Below, piece after piece: positions 12,301 to 24,690 of a DNA stretch of 64,000 nucleotides. The position numbers and the translations under genes are program-made. Source of the stretch: Bugula neritina (Eukaryota; Bryozoa; Gymnolaemata; Cheilostomatida; Bugulidae); NCBI GenBank assembly GCA_964035545.1, contig OZ037768.1, forward strand, positions 2,345,501-2,409,500, read 5' to 3'. How positions within the stretch are numbered: the stretch's first letter is position 1; each line of letters opens with the position of its first letter. The notes below the pieces were generated by a model. That model ran no database searches. It was given only the letters and a program-made list of their open reading frames with translations, and had not been told where the DNA came from.

Positions 12301-13093
12301 CTAATGCTGAAAGCCTGAAACTAACAACTCGTGACAAACTACCAAATAGTTGCAGTTGAATGAGTAAGAGGAAACAGAAATTTGTTAGGCAATGGTGATT
12401 CAAGTTACTCACTGACTTGTCTGTTGCCATAACCGAGGGATGGAGGAATTGTGATAACACGACGCTCTCCCTTACACATTCCTTTCATTCCCATGTCCAT
12501 ACCAGTAATGACAACACCGGTCCCAAGGTAGAAATTGTAAGTGCTGTTCCTTGAGTAACTGTAAAAAACCCAACAAATAAAAACATCACAATAAAACTAA
12601 ATACATAAACGTGTTCATCAAAACATATTAAAATAAGTTAGGATGAAGCACATTTATACATGCTTTCTAAATATCTTGTAGTACTAAAATCGTGAAGCAA
12701 CCTTCTATATAGCCCTGGCTATAGTAAGCAGAATGGGCTTTACATTCTGTAGTAAAACTAACAAGAGGCTGGCTTGCGAAAACAATGAGTATTATGTTTT
12801 AACCAAAGAGAACTACTTTGAGAAACTGACGCTTACCTGGAATCAAACATGGTTCCATCCACAAGTCTGCCGACATAGTGTTGATGCACGAAGTCTCCAG
12901 ACTTGACTTTTGGTGTTCTACCATCCCAGCATGAGTTTGGCACCCAAGTCTGTTGAATTTTAAATCCCGGTCTATAGTTTTTAGTAAATTCAATAGGGTC
13001 AATGAGGTCCAAGTGTCTCCATTCAGCAAACTTACTTGAAGTGAGAGTAATTGCAGCTGCCAGCAGCAAACCAACCACACAGAGTCTACCCAT
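9383..13093 (-). CDS. Secreted three-FKBP-domain protein with mucin-like linker and C-terminal Cys module
   Basis: Exons (transcript order) are 13093-12837, 12558-12413, 12280-12100, 11679-11537, 11313-11127, 10813-10677 and 10167-9383, totalling 1836 nt (611 aa). The start at 13093 gives a clean signal peptide (MGRLCVVGLLLAAAITLTSS). The upstream in-frame ATG at 13117 lies behind an acceptor (AG at 13101-13102), so it is intronic. Three FKBP domains occupy about 30-160, 160-270 and 270-372, each split by introns in the same phases as the FKBP gene at 993-2528. Domain 1 keeps FDS, VVI, GMDMG and YG. In domain 2 the FD is FW and PP is HH. Domain 3 lacks most active-site positions. Residues about 373-535 are some 30 copies of [AD]T[PLM]AP, a likely O-glycosylated linker. 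Residues 574-611 hold six Cys in the pattern C-x15-WC-x3-C-x6-C-x4-C-x-C. It is a probable extracellular or matrix protein. Confidence 0.85.
9640..10112 (-). repeat. Coding 15-bp minisatellite (pentapeptide ATPAP/ATLAP/DTPAP)
   Basis: A GC-rich tandem array of 15-bp units (+ strand GTAGCTGGGGCCRGA-like) lies inside the last exon of the large FKBP gene. Because 15 is a multiple of three, gain or loss of units keeps the frame. Higher-order order is visible (ATLAP-ATLAP-DTPAP blocks toward the C-terminus, ATPAP runs toward the N-terminus). The opposite strand is also open (VAGAR-type repeats) simply because the unit lacks stops. Confidence 0.9.
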
Positions 13094-14236
13094 TCTAGTT
13101 CTGAAATGCAAAATCAATTATAGAAAAATCTCAACAACAAAATTAGTAGGCTCAAAAGGCATAATTATAAGGAAATAATATTGAGAGTTGGTATTGAGAT
13201 GTTCCAAATCCAGCAAGTTTTAGTCTCTAAATAAAATGATATATGATTTCTTATATGAACAAGAAAACAACAAATACAGAGAGCAAAACTGTTGAAGCTT
13301 AAAAGTCAATTATTTAGATGTCTTAATATTAGCAGCAAGTCAGCTAATGCTTGTCAAAATTGCAGGACAAAAAGGTAAAAGACTCCAATGATAGTGCATG
13401 TCACAGGACAATCCAGGTTAAAGAGCTAAGTATAGGTAAAATATTACATAACAACTTTTACTAATTACTATCTTCTAGCCTCAACATACGAGTAGAATAT
13501 GAATGTATCACATGCATACATTTATAATACCTATCTCTTTCTTCAGCAGTTATAACTTTTCTTCTCAAAATAAGTTTCAACTAATATATAGCGATATTTT
13601 GATCTCACTAATCGAGCAATCGCATAATCTTTTCAACAACTTATGCCATACTGCTTTTGGTGCAGAATATTAAGCTGTAATATATATGACACTGATCGCA
13701 TACCCTGTTAACGAACTGGATTCATTCACCTCAAACACAACCCTTCAACTTAATCAGCTGGTACAGATAAGATCCAAGTCGCTTCAAGACAATAAATCGC
13801 AGATTAACCAGTCAATAATCCGGCCAGCCGGCTCTTTCTTAGCTCCTTGTTCTTCTACAATTTGCAATTTACACGATTATCTCTGCTTAGATTCTATTAA
13901 TCTACAGATAACTTTCTGAGATAATTCTCAACTTTAAGAAACCTTAAATCTTATTAGTTTTCTGTAACTGCCATATTTCCTTGGAACTATTGAGCTCAAA
14001 TTGTTCAACAATATTTTTCTTACTTTGTCAATTGTACTTCTTTGCTATATAAAACAACTTCCGGTAAAAATATAATTTTCGAGAGTTAATCACTATACCA
14101 AACACAAAATTTAAATTTAGCAAAAATCTTCTGTACTGATTTTAATTAAGATACAATTTAACTATGGTTACTTAAAGAAATGTTCCCACTTCAATCTCTA
14201 CACTAAACACAGTTCTATGAGCATTTTTCTGCTTAC

Positions 14237-14300
14237 CTTTCTGGTAACCTGTCACAGGCCGTCACTGTAGCTAAGTGATCCAGAACCTCTTCACATCATA
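14237..14300 (-). other. Candidate 5'-UTR exon of the large FKBP gene
   Basis: A consensus donor GTAAGC on the - strand (+ strand GCTTAC at 14231-14236) follows a non-coding stretch and pairs with the acceptor at 13101-13102, seven bases before the start codon. The upstream limit of the exon is a guess. The smaller FKBP gene shows the same layout, with an acceptor directly before the ATG. Confidence 0.35.
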
Positions 14301-15911
14301 CACTTATACTCCTTTCTGCATGCGTACATCTATCAGAGCATGATGCAGCTATGGTGTGACGCAGAGATTAATAAATCCTTCTTCATTTTAACCTTGTTGT
14401 AATGATGAATGGTCTTCCCTATCAATCAAAGCCGTGTGAGCCAATCTGTCCTCATGATTCTTGCCTTGAAGAATGTAAGACGTAAACAGAACAATCATAA
14501 AAAAGGGTAAAGTTTAAAAAAGGGTTAAGAGTATTTCTTTCCTGTGAACAGGATTTTGATTGTTTACTGAATTGAAACCAAATTATGGTTCTACAAAGAA
14601 ACAGTATTAATAGCCTCCATGTTTGAATTTTTTCAAACTGCTCATGGTAACACTACTTTGACATATTTAGATGTCGAGTTCTATAAATCAAATCTAAAAA
14701 GTCTAGTTTGTGAAATATTGGTTATGTTTTATGTGTTCGGTTGTCATATTTTTTCAGCTAAACTGTCAATTTGAATATGCTGGTCAATATATCAAACTAG
14801 ATGAAATAAACCAGTATACATTATAAAGCTGAACTGCCTATGTGTCAAAAAGATGGCACACGCAAGCCTCATGCACCAATTAACAAAAAATGCTTATGAA
14901 ATTAGGAAAGGCATAATCAGCTGCAGGTAGAAATAAAAGCTGAATCATGGTTGGTTGTGGGCAGTCGATGTGGAAATGCCTATCACGACTATAAATAGTG
15001 CTAAGTCGAGCCATATCGTACCAACCGATAGCAGCCGGGTATAGTTTTAAGGAAACAAGTCGATGAATAAATTATATTATTGTGAAGTGTGGATTAACAT
15101 TGGATATAAAGCATTTGAAAACCGCAAAAAATGATTATTGGATAATTCCTTTAATAAATCACAGGTCCTAACTACAAAAGTCTAGAAATAAGCTTAAACA
15201 ACTTAACAAAAATGACAGATAAGCCTTTTAGCTAATTACAACTGAAGACATTGCTGCTGCTTAAGTGAGACAAAGCAGAATTTATATCTTATTCAAAAAT
15301 TAGGAAATTTAAATTCAACATGATGACAGAAAGTTGGCAAAAGAAATATACATGCATTATAACCTAATATTATAATGTAATGTATTATAAAATTAATTAT
15401 CATAATATAATCAAAATGCGGATAGGATGCGCCTATATACCTGATTTTATATTAGAGAGTAGAATAATAAATTGTGTATGCTCTGCAAGTAATTGAAGAC
15501 ATGTGTTTCAGCACCCAACCTAGTCCAAGAAATTAAACTCCTTATAACTATGTTAATAGTCATGTGCTCAATCTCATCAGTTCTGACTTTGCAGTGTGTT
15601 TAATATTGTACTCGTGGGCCATGAAAATGATAGAGAATATCAACACAAAGTACCTTCTGTAGCTACCAACATGCGGCTCTTTATTTGATGTCAGAAAGTG
15701 CAAGACCTCCCTCTTTTCTTTAAATAGAATCTCTCTTTCTACATGCATATCGTGTGATCTACAACTAACATGATGATTTGCAACTACAGATTAACTGTAC
15801 ACATTATAAACTTGTTCAAGTAATATAATTTGATATGCATTAAATATAGCCATTCTACAATCTAGGTAAAAGCTTATTGATATTATTTACCAACTGTTAG
15901 ACCAGCACTAT

Positions 15912-16141
<230 letters not shown>

Positions 16142-19100
16142 GAAATATAAAATTCATATGGAAATAATTAACTCTTACAGATTAAATTAACTAGTGAATT
16201 TTTACCCATTTAATAATTTAAAGCTAAATAGAGGAGTTAAAAGCTTAATCTTTTATCTTCAAATAATTTATACTAAAAGACTATTATACCACTTATACCA
16301 TTCAATATTCAGTACTCAGCCCTGTGGGTGTACCAAGAAGTGATTAAGCTGAAAATGTTAATTATTTTTTAGTTCAACTTCATTTCTTGTCTACTTCAAA
16401 TTAAACTGGTGCATTCAACATTTTGGCTCGACACATACATTAGTAACATAAGAGCTTTCATTTTACACACTTGCCTGAGCACAACTGAAAGCTAGCAAAT
16501 GGAGGTCTGTTGATGAGTTAGCATTGAACTACAGGAGAAGTGCAACTGTTGACCAGGTTTTTTGATCTGCCTGTTTGATGTTGAGCTAATCAAGCTTCAT
16601 TAGTTTTTAATTTTAGATGAAGATATTTTGACAAAGACTCATGAGTGATGGCCTTAGATTTTATGCAATATGGTTATGGCTGTGCATTATGAGCATACAT
16701 CTATTTAAATAGCAACTAGAATATATTATGAATTTATGCAAACGCTTAACTCTTGGATGTTAATATGACTTACTCAAAAGATAACTGCAATTACTGAAAA
16801 AAGACAAAAATCCTATAATTCACTTTCTTATCCATTATGTTTCAGACCTTAAATTTAGTGCTTCTCTTGCTTAAATTAAGATAGAGGCCCAACCCAGGTT
16901 TTGCTAAATATCAGTCAGTTTATATTGAATTTTATATAATATGGGATTCAGCTAGCTTGTATATTATTTTATTAAACTGACTTGATTTTTGATCTAAAGC
17001 CAAAAATGCATATTTCGACAACCAAATGCAAATTATAGGCATAATTAATAGCACCATTAGCATATGATTTATAATTCATTCGCCTATCTTTGATTTTTCA
17101 TTTGAAAACAGGCAACACTTGACATTGCAAGTTGCATAACTCTGTTAAATAGCGCAACTAGACACAGAAAGGAACTCTGCTGATGTAAATGTAGAGTGAG
17201 AAAAGAGGCACTAGAGCTTTAGTGACAGATAGCTCGTGTCAGTCGTGGCATGTCTCGGGTTGTGAGTTGGCATCTTGAGAAGGTGCCCTAAAGCAACCCA
17301 CTTGTTAAACTCCAAGACATAAATTCAATTTAGAAGATAAAGCCATGCCAAGTGCTGAAGTGGCATATAGTAAAAGCCTTGGCACACGGTGTGTCTCTGA
17401 AACACCAGCTACAAAACACATTAAAATATCTCAATAGGAATTCTATGAAACTTCAGTTATACTCTAGGAGAAGCAAATGCGTTTGCTAATTGCTTTACTG
17501 CCCAGGTTATAAAAAAATTTTTTTTTTTTAAAATCTTGCTTACTATTCTTGATAACACACAATTGACTAGAGTAAGCACTAGAAACTAAGTTGATATATA
17601 GGAATTAGCCAATTAGATCACAGCAAGAACTTTTGTAGTTGGCAGTAGCGTTACAGTAGCACACTAAAGAAGAATGGAACACGACGATTTCTGAGATCAA
17701 CCAATGAGATATATAGATATGCTGTTTAAAAACTTCTGAACCCACTACGAATCAAAATGCAGACTTCTAACTTGCAAGCTAGCATTCTAGCCATTACAGT
17801 ATAAGGGCTACAAAAATCTCAGCGCTATAATGCTATTTAAAATGGATACCTTACTAGAATACTTGCATTTGTTGCATAGAAGGTTCTTGCCTATATGTTT
17901 ACGTGGTATTTGCTATTTTTATGCTGCGTGTATATATTATTCTGAAAATGGTGTAGAATAGGGCAAATCATTTGTTTGCAACTCTTATTTTGCTCACATG
18001 TCTTAATTAGCTGTAAAAAAAATTTCAGCTCTTATTTTCAATGATAACCTCAATTTCAGAATTTTTAGAATTAAAGTCTAGTGAACCATTATTCAGTAGG
18101 AACCCTGGGATAATTTCGGTTCTGTATGATGTCAGGGTTTTAGAAAAAGTTCTTTACTAAAGCTATTAAAACTAACAGCATATTTCAGTTGCATAGCAAG
18201 ACGATTCAGTTTTAAACAGTGCCAGCTATCCTAACATTGAAGTTAGTAAATCCAGTGATACCTGAGTTCTTTGAAGCACGGAAAGTTGCTAACTTATCAT
18301 AGAGACCCAATCTTATCCTGCAGAATGCAGATATTAATCATCTAGGATTAGGATTTAAAGCATTATTCTCATATCAAATGAGGTTAGAGAACATCTTAAC
18401 TTAATTGAAAGATGGCATTAAGTCAGACGTAGCTTATAAGACATGCTATATCATCCTTGTGTTCTCCTTCCATTGTGATATGATAATCTTGAAAGCTTTG
18501 CTTTTTGATGAATATCATTATGAATTATGCATTTCATACGTTTAAAAATGCAAAGAAATAACATGCAATCATTTAAGGATAAAATTAGATTGACCAATAG
18601 ACGATTTGGAAATAATTAGGAAACCTGGAATATATACAATAGTTAGCTGTTAATTATAAAATTAAAGTGTCTACCCAAATGCATGAATATATTATTAGTG
18701 GTAATTATAGAATAACATATGGCATTGAAAAACCTTATAGTTCATGAATTTCCTCTTTGTGCTCCAAGATACAAATCAAAGTGTTTGGCTTACATGAGTA
18801 TATGATAGAGTGTTTCTACCAGTACCACCTTGTGGGTGTCTCCAACTTCCACTACACACCCTCCCAACATTGTCCAGCCCAACAAACACACAGAATACGC
18901 ACTAATAGGGTGAGCCTCTCTACCATCGCTCATCCCTTTTTGAATATTGGTTGGATAATTCGTCCTTTTAATTTCATGTCATATAGTAATAATAGAGGTT
19001 AAACGATTTTCTATGCTAATTTGAATAACAATCATATACAGCCTAAGCATAAATTTAGAAAAATAGGTGGCGAAAAGTTATTGCTATTTAAGGGTAACTG

Positions 19101-19725
19101 AAAGCTCTTGCTTTCACCTTTATATAACAGCACACAGTGTGTAAGCTGCATTCTTCAGCTACTATACGGCTATAAAAGTGAGCCTCCATCTTTATCCTAT
19201 ATTGCCAACTGTTCCAGGCCTCACTACCCCTATACATAACAGTGACCGCCTGAATGACTACAGAAATTTCACCCCATTGTTGCAATGCAGGATATTTTCC
19301 CACTGATTCACATATGCTCTCAAAAACACATATTTAAATGACTCACACAAGTAACTCAAAGTTACCACGCGATCTCCACCAATAGTATTTGTGTTCAGTA
19401 TATGATTTCATTAAATTCCAAAATGGTGTACATTCTTTCACAGCAATTTCCTTAATGAAACTCAAAGAATTGAATTAGTATTCTACGGTTACTTGCAGAA
19501 ATTAAAAAATGTTTCAACTGTACAGCTAGAGTGGTCACAGAAACCAAAATGCAAATGAAGATATAGTCTGCAATTAACTATCTGCAATCTTCCTTGCATT
19601 ACAGAGGAAATTATATATAGAAGCTGAAGAAAATCATACTAAAGCCTACAAACCTGATAATAACCCAAGGTAAAAATCAAAACTCTACTTTTACTATGAT
19701 GCTAAAAGACACAATTAAACAAGCA

Positions 19726-19790
19726 TATGGTGCTATATATAGGTTATGCTGCTATATATAGGTTATGCTGCTATATATAGATGTTACTGA
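19726..19790. repeat. Three-copy tandem repeat of about 21 bp
   Basis: The unit GCTATATATAGGTTATGCT is repeated with minor changes; the last copy is truncated. No gene is nearby. Confidence 0.8.
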
Positions 19791-20435
19791 ACAACCCCTC
19801 ATCAGCTAGTGCTTGCTGTCATAGCTACTAAGAACATTCTTTCAATTGGTCAATCAGGTTTTAACTAAAATGCTAACAATAAATAAATGTGATTGTGGAG
19901 ATAATAACATACTGATGCTGGGTTTGAACTCTTCCATTTCCAACTCATTTAAATTAAATATAAACTTTTCTCCCAAAGTTGAAGTTTCTGTATAAATATT
20001 TTGTTCAAAACAAGTTAAATAGTTAACTTTTTATCTATTAATTATTTAACACCAACTTTATGCATGAACAGATTAACATGTCTGGTTTTAGGGCTGGCAA
20101 TTTATAAGGCCAGAAGAACTTAGCCCATTTTAATCCAGTTTGCATTTTAAGTTCTTATCCTGGGTGTGATTTCTTTGATAATTGATGCCATATATCAGCA
20201 GATAATAAAAAACTATTTAATGATGAACCAGTGAATTAATCAGCATCTGGGATTGCATGGTTACAGTTAATAGTTAATAGTTATAGTAGTCAATAGTTAG
20301 AAGTTGATAGTTAGTAGGTAATAGTTGATGTACTACTCAATATTGCCAATAGCTACTAGGATACTGTTAGAATTCCTTCGTAAATTACCACCTCAGTACA
20401 TTTTCATAAAGCACAGCACGGTTAACAATGCTCAC

Positions 20436-20531
20436 CTTGAAGAAAGGCTTCTAGTCCTGGTGATGTGCGTTTTGCTCAGCAAACCTCTTGAAGTATTCTC
20501 TCATCTCTTTTATCTGCTTTTCATTCAACAC
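20436..20531 (-). other. Orphan exon candidate (helical, EF-hand-like fragment)
   Basis: On the - strand an acceptor (TATATTCCAG before 20531) opens a frame of 26 codons that reads LNEKQIKEMREYFKRF and ends in TAG at 20451-20453. A good donor (GTGAGC) follows 14 nt after the stop. The other two frames stop at once. The peptide resembles the incoming helix of an EF-hand protein, but no loop or neighbouring exon is visible. It may be the last coding exon of an unseen gene, a pseudogene scrap or chance. Confidence 0.25.
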
Positions 20532-20878
20532 CTGGAATATACAACCCATCTGAGATTTGGTAACAAAGAGTATTTACAGATAAATCAGCTTCTAAAACAG
20601 CAGATACAATATATTATGATGGCGACTAAATCTAATATGTGCCGCAGAAGCTATGTGATAAGCATATATATATTATAGATATTCATCTTCAAAAAGTTTG
20701 GATGTTCAATAATTGGAAAAATATGTGAACTTATTTTAATGATTGTGTTCAGTTTCTCCCTATTCATTATTCCATAGTGCTGGCTTAATTAGTATTATAA
20801 TTTAACAAATGGTTCTCTTTGAAATGTGCATTATGCTTTCAATATACAATGTTATAAAGTTTTATATTAAAACTAATA

Positions 20879-21127
20879 AATTTATTATGCTAGGAAGCAG
20901 CCGTAGTCGAGGGGTTAGAGCGTTTGCTTAGTAAACACTAAGTCATGGGTTCGAATCCGACAAAGGCCATTGGTGATGTTAAGAATAGCATCTGTGCAGT
21001 CATCATTGCTCCTGTGCATCATCTAAATAAGTCCTTAGCCCGGCTTAACAAAAAAACCTTCTATCATCGGTTTTCTCACAGAGATGGGGACTATAAACTT
21101 GCAGGAGTTTAATTAATTTATTATGCT
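20879..21127 (+). mobile_element. tRNA-derived SINE with 13-bp target-site duplication
   Basis: The element body is 20892-21114. The 5' head is tRNA-like, with A box TAGTCGAGGGG at 20904-20914 and B box GGTTCGAATCC at 20948-20958, 34 bp apart; an AGT anticodon position would suggest a tRNA-Thr ancestor. A 150-bp non-tRNA body follows. It is flanked by perfect direct repeats AATTTATTATGCT at 20879-20891 and 21115-21127, the hallmark of LINE-mediated insertion. The perfect duplication implies a fairly recent insertion. I do not recognise the named SINE family. Confidence 0.85.
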
Positions 21128-24100
21128 GCATTATGCTTTGTATGTTTATGCAAATACAGTATAACTAATTGCACCTTCTACGCATATACTTCGTCTCTTC
21201 ACACATTGATACTATTTTGTACAAACACGCTGGATACCTATAAATAAATTATCAGAAATTGGAAGCCAGTTCTGGCAAAGCTTCATAATTACTAATAATA
21301 GCAAATCTATTCTCAATGATTGATGTGATTACCAGTTTCAGCATATACATGTGACCTACATTTTAACTTACACAGTAAGTATCTGGCACTAATAACTTAC
21401 ACTGTAGCATACAATACAAAAACACTCTTAACTTAAACTATAACAACTTAGACTCTGTGAGACAGTAGGAACTCAACTGGGTTGCCACGGTTACTAGGAA
21501 AGCTGGCTGGTGAAAAAACAACTGCTTTATTACGTTTACTGACTGGTTTTAGTCTGTTCACTTTACAAACTAATTATGCAACTCAGTAGAAATATTATGT
21601 AACATGTAATATATGTCAAATACTAGGAAGGGCTGAATAGCCATCAGTGGTGCTGGATTAGCATTCTACAGTTTGCATAGCAAACAGCTGCATGGAGACA
21701 ATGGGGTGTGTGCAGTCAAAACTCTAAACCATTAATGAATCTGAAAAGATAGCACCCTGTGGAGAATAAAGCACAAAGGCCATGAGGTTAAAGCTAGTTG
21801 CAATAATATATTTATCATAAGTTATATAAACAAGCTGGAAACTAATTAAAACTGACACCCATCACATTTATATTACAAAATGTGTTGTATAAAACATGTG
21901 TTATACATAATATGACTTTCAAAAATCACTTATAATTAAAATTTATAAATAGTTTTAAAACCTGCAACAATAATTTCTATTGAAACACTACTTAAAAAAT
22001 AGTATTATTATACATAATATTATAAAGTAGGTGATATAATAGAATATTAAATATATAACATATACATATGATGTAATATAATTGTAGATAGTTTTATATA
22101 ATATATTATCATTATATCAAATTCTAAGCTTACCTTTGGTTTTATTTGTATTGTTGTGGCAATTTATTGAACGCATGTTGTATAATAATATAGGCTATAA
22201 AATATCACAAGAAATTAATATTGCCTGTAATAACGACTGTATGTTTGCTTAGGGAGTTATCATACTTCTATTTATATTAGCTAAGAGAGGATAACTTCTA
22301 TCAACCTAAACTAGCTTTTACAATAACCCAATCAATACCAGCAAGTGGGATTAAATCTAAAATCGTGTGCTTCAGATACAGCTTACTTATAATTGCTGAA
22401 CTTAGAACATATAATTCAAGATCTATGAATTCACAAACGTAGGTATATAACTGTACTGCTTTTATGTTATATTAGTTAAAAAAAGGTATGAATTTTGTCT
22501 TGTATGTTTTCAAATTGACAGCCACCCACTATATATAGCTACGTTGTAGTATGAAATGAATTTTTTCTGCCAAAAGAGAACACAACTCCTAAGCACATAA
22601 TTCAGTGTGTAGCTTCAGTGTGACAGCCAATAATTGTTACTGTGTCCGCACGGATGCCTGTGTATTGTGACTCACTTAATAAAGGGTGAATGGATGGAGC
22701 ACACAGAAGCAGGCCACAACTCTACTTTTTGTCTATTGCCAACAGTTTATATTTTTCACAAAACTCAAATTCAAACTGTAACCTATAACCATAAAACCAT
22801 CTTGTTAACTTAACATTAATTAACACAGCTGACAAAACATTTAGTTAATGAAGTTAAAAACAAAATATAATATAATACTTGATACTTACAGTTATTTGGA
22901 CAATAAAGTCTAAGTTGCCTGCATCTTTAACAAGAGGAAAATTGAGCTACACTGACTCATTGAACAAAAGCTACCAGTAAATAGCTATCGCGAAAGCTTT
23001 CACAAAAAGCTTTCATCACACAATGGTTTTCTCAAAATCACCAAAAAAGCTTCTGCAGCATGCAACCTGTTGACTATATAGTAGCTAGTAGCTATATAGC
23101 TGTCTCCTACTAGTTCACTGGACATTTTGAAAAATATCACTCAAAATTTTGCATATTATTGGTTATAAGAGAATTTATAGTAACAGCTTTAATAAGTGTA
23201 TCTGTGATGGTGTTTGCCGTGCTGGCAGTTGTAGTGTAAGATTGTCATCTTTACAAATTATTTTCTTTTTATTAATCTATCTCACTAATAAAATTGAGGC
23301 ATTTTCTTTGTGCAAGAAGTCAGCACCAGAAACAACTGGCTTTACCCACAACTGGTTAATAAGAAACAATATTTTGTTCTACGCTTTGACAAGGCATCTG
23401 ATTTTTTATATTGTTTACACAATAGAAGAGTGACTGTGCATACACAATGGGTGATTAAGTAATATAACACAATAGTGGCATATATAGCAATAGCTAACCT
23501 GATAGTCGGCACATTCTTGGCATAAAGGGACATTAGTTATGACAAAAACTAACATGATATTTTCTTGAGCATTCTTTATATGAGATTTTAACACGATTTT
23601 GTAAAGTTTAAAATAAAATCTGTGTTTACACTTACCTAAAAAAGATCATTTTTTTACTTGTTTCACGAAATAGTCTTTGCTTGGTGTTATTTATGTTCCC
23701 TGTCATAACTTACACTGGTGAAGTAGTAGCGCATTGCCTATTTTATTCATACAGACATTCTGTGTTGATTATAATACAAGTTAGTAATTTAAAACCAAAT
23801 TTTTAAATTCATGAAACAACTCTGAATTGAATTGTCAAAAAAGTTATTAATTAAATATTAAAATTTAATCTCTGATTGCTAACAAAAGGAAAACTCTAAA
23901 TTTTTCAAAATATATTTTTGAATAATTCAACATAGTGTAACAGAAAATAATATTCAATAAAAAAAGTTAAAAGTCATCTTGAAACACAGAATATTATCAC
24001 CTAAGCTATGGGCTGCTTTGTTAGTGTTTACTCTACTCTAGTAACAACCCAAATCATAAACATATACAACAGAGTTTTTATAGTTTACCAACAGTACTAA

Positions 24101-24520
24101 AAATCAGCGTGTGCCACATATTCATCTCATATTGGAAAATCTTGTTTTTCACCAACAAACTTCTTTTTCTACAAACTGAACACTGGTGAATGGAAGTCAG
24201 TCAGAGATAAGTTTGTAACTAGGTAATGTTTATTCTTTAATTTTAGTGTAATTTTTATAGCGTATACACTTTCTCCTCCTTATCTTTGGTTATTAGTTCT
24301 GCCGCCACTATAAGCTATACACATTGTTAAGCTCTTTTACTCTTGCCTGTTCAACCAATCAGAGATCTTCTATCATCTCTACCATATGACACTCTGAAAA
24401 TGAAACACATTAGAAAATAACAATTTTAACAGAAGATTGAAAACTAACAAAAAAGATAAGGTATTCACTGTTTAGAAGAGTGAGAAAAGAACGTGATTTG
24501 ATGAACAATAAAGCAGCAAT
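21128..24520. other. Gene-poor intergenic DNA
   Basis: AT-rich sequence upstream of the AA15 gene. I see no supported exon. A Cys-containing open frame near 23200 (CICDGVC) has no splice support or continuing homology. The stretch 21880-22120 is very AT-rich low-complexity DNA. Confidence 0.45.
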
Positions 24521-24526
24521 ATCATT

Positions 24527-24606
24527 GGACAGAGAAATATCTTTCAGATGTTTACGGAGGGTGTATATTTAGGGTTACTAGGTTACAGAAGAATATTCAT
24601 ATAAAA
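24527..24606 (+). promoter_or_regulatory. Core promoter of AA15 copy 1
   Basis: A TATA box TATAAAAG starts at 24600, 91 bp before the ATG at 24691. Upstream, about 24530-24563, is a block of some 30 bp (core CTTTCAGATGTTTACGGAGG) that recurs in the same order and spacing class before the TATA box of the inverted paralog (33073-33106). The bases around the TATA box (ATATAAAAGCAGCAGTTC) are also shared. Conservation between paralogs supports function. Confidence 0.7.
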
Positions 24607-24690
24607 GCAGCAGTTCTACAAAGTCTGTAACATTTCGTCACAGCTGACAAATATAACTACTTACAGTAACATGTATTGTCTTACTAAAAT

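Noticed and set aside
13094-13117. Upstream in-frame ATG for the large FKBP gene
   Set aside because: A strong acceptor (TTTGCATTTCAG) lies between it and the next ATG, so these codons are intronic; the start at 13093 also gives a cleaner signal peptide.
18757-19303. Two opposing short open frames in the gene-poor region
   Set aside because: No motif, no flanking splice consensus and no homologous neighbour; consistent with chance.
23149-23433. Open frame with a CICDGVC motif resembling an EGF-like fragment
   Set aside because: No splice sites, no further cysteines in register and AT-rich codon use.
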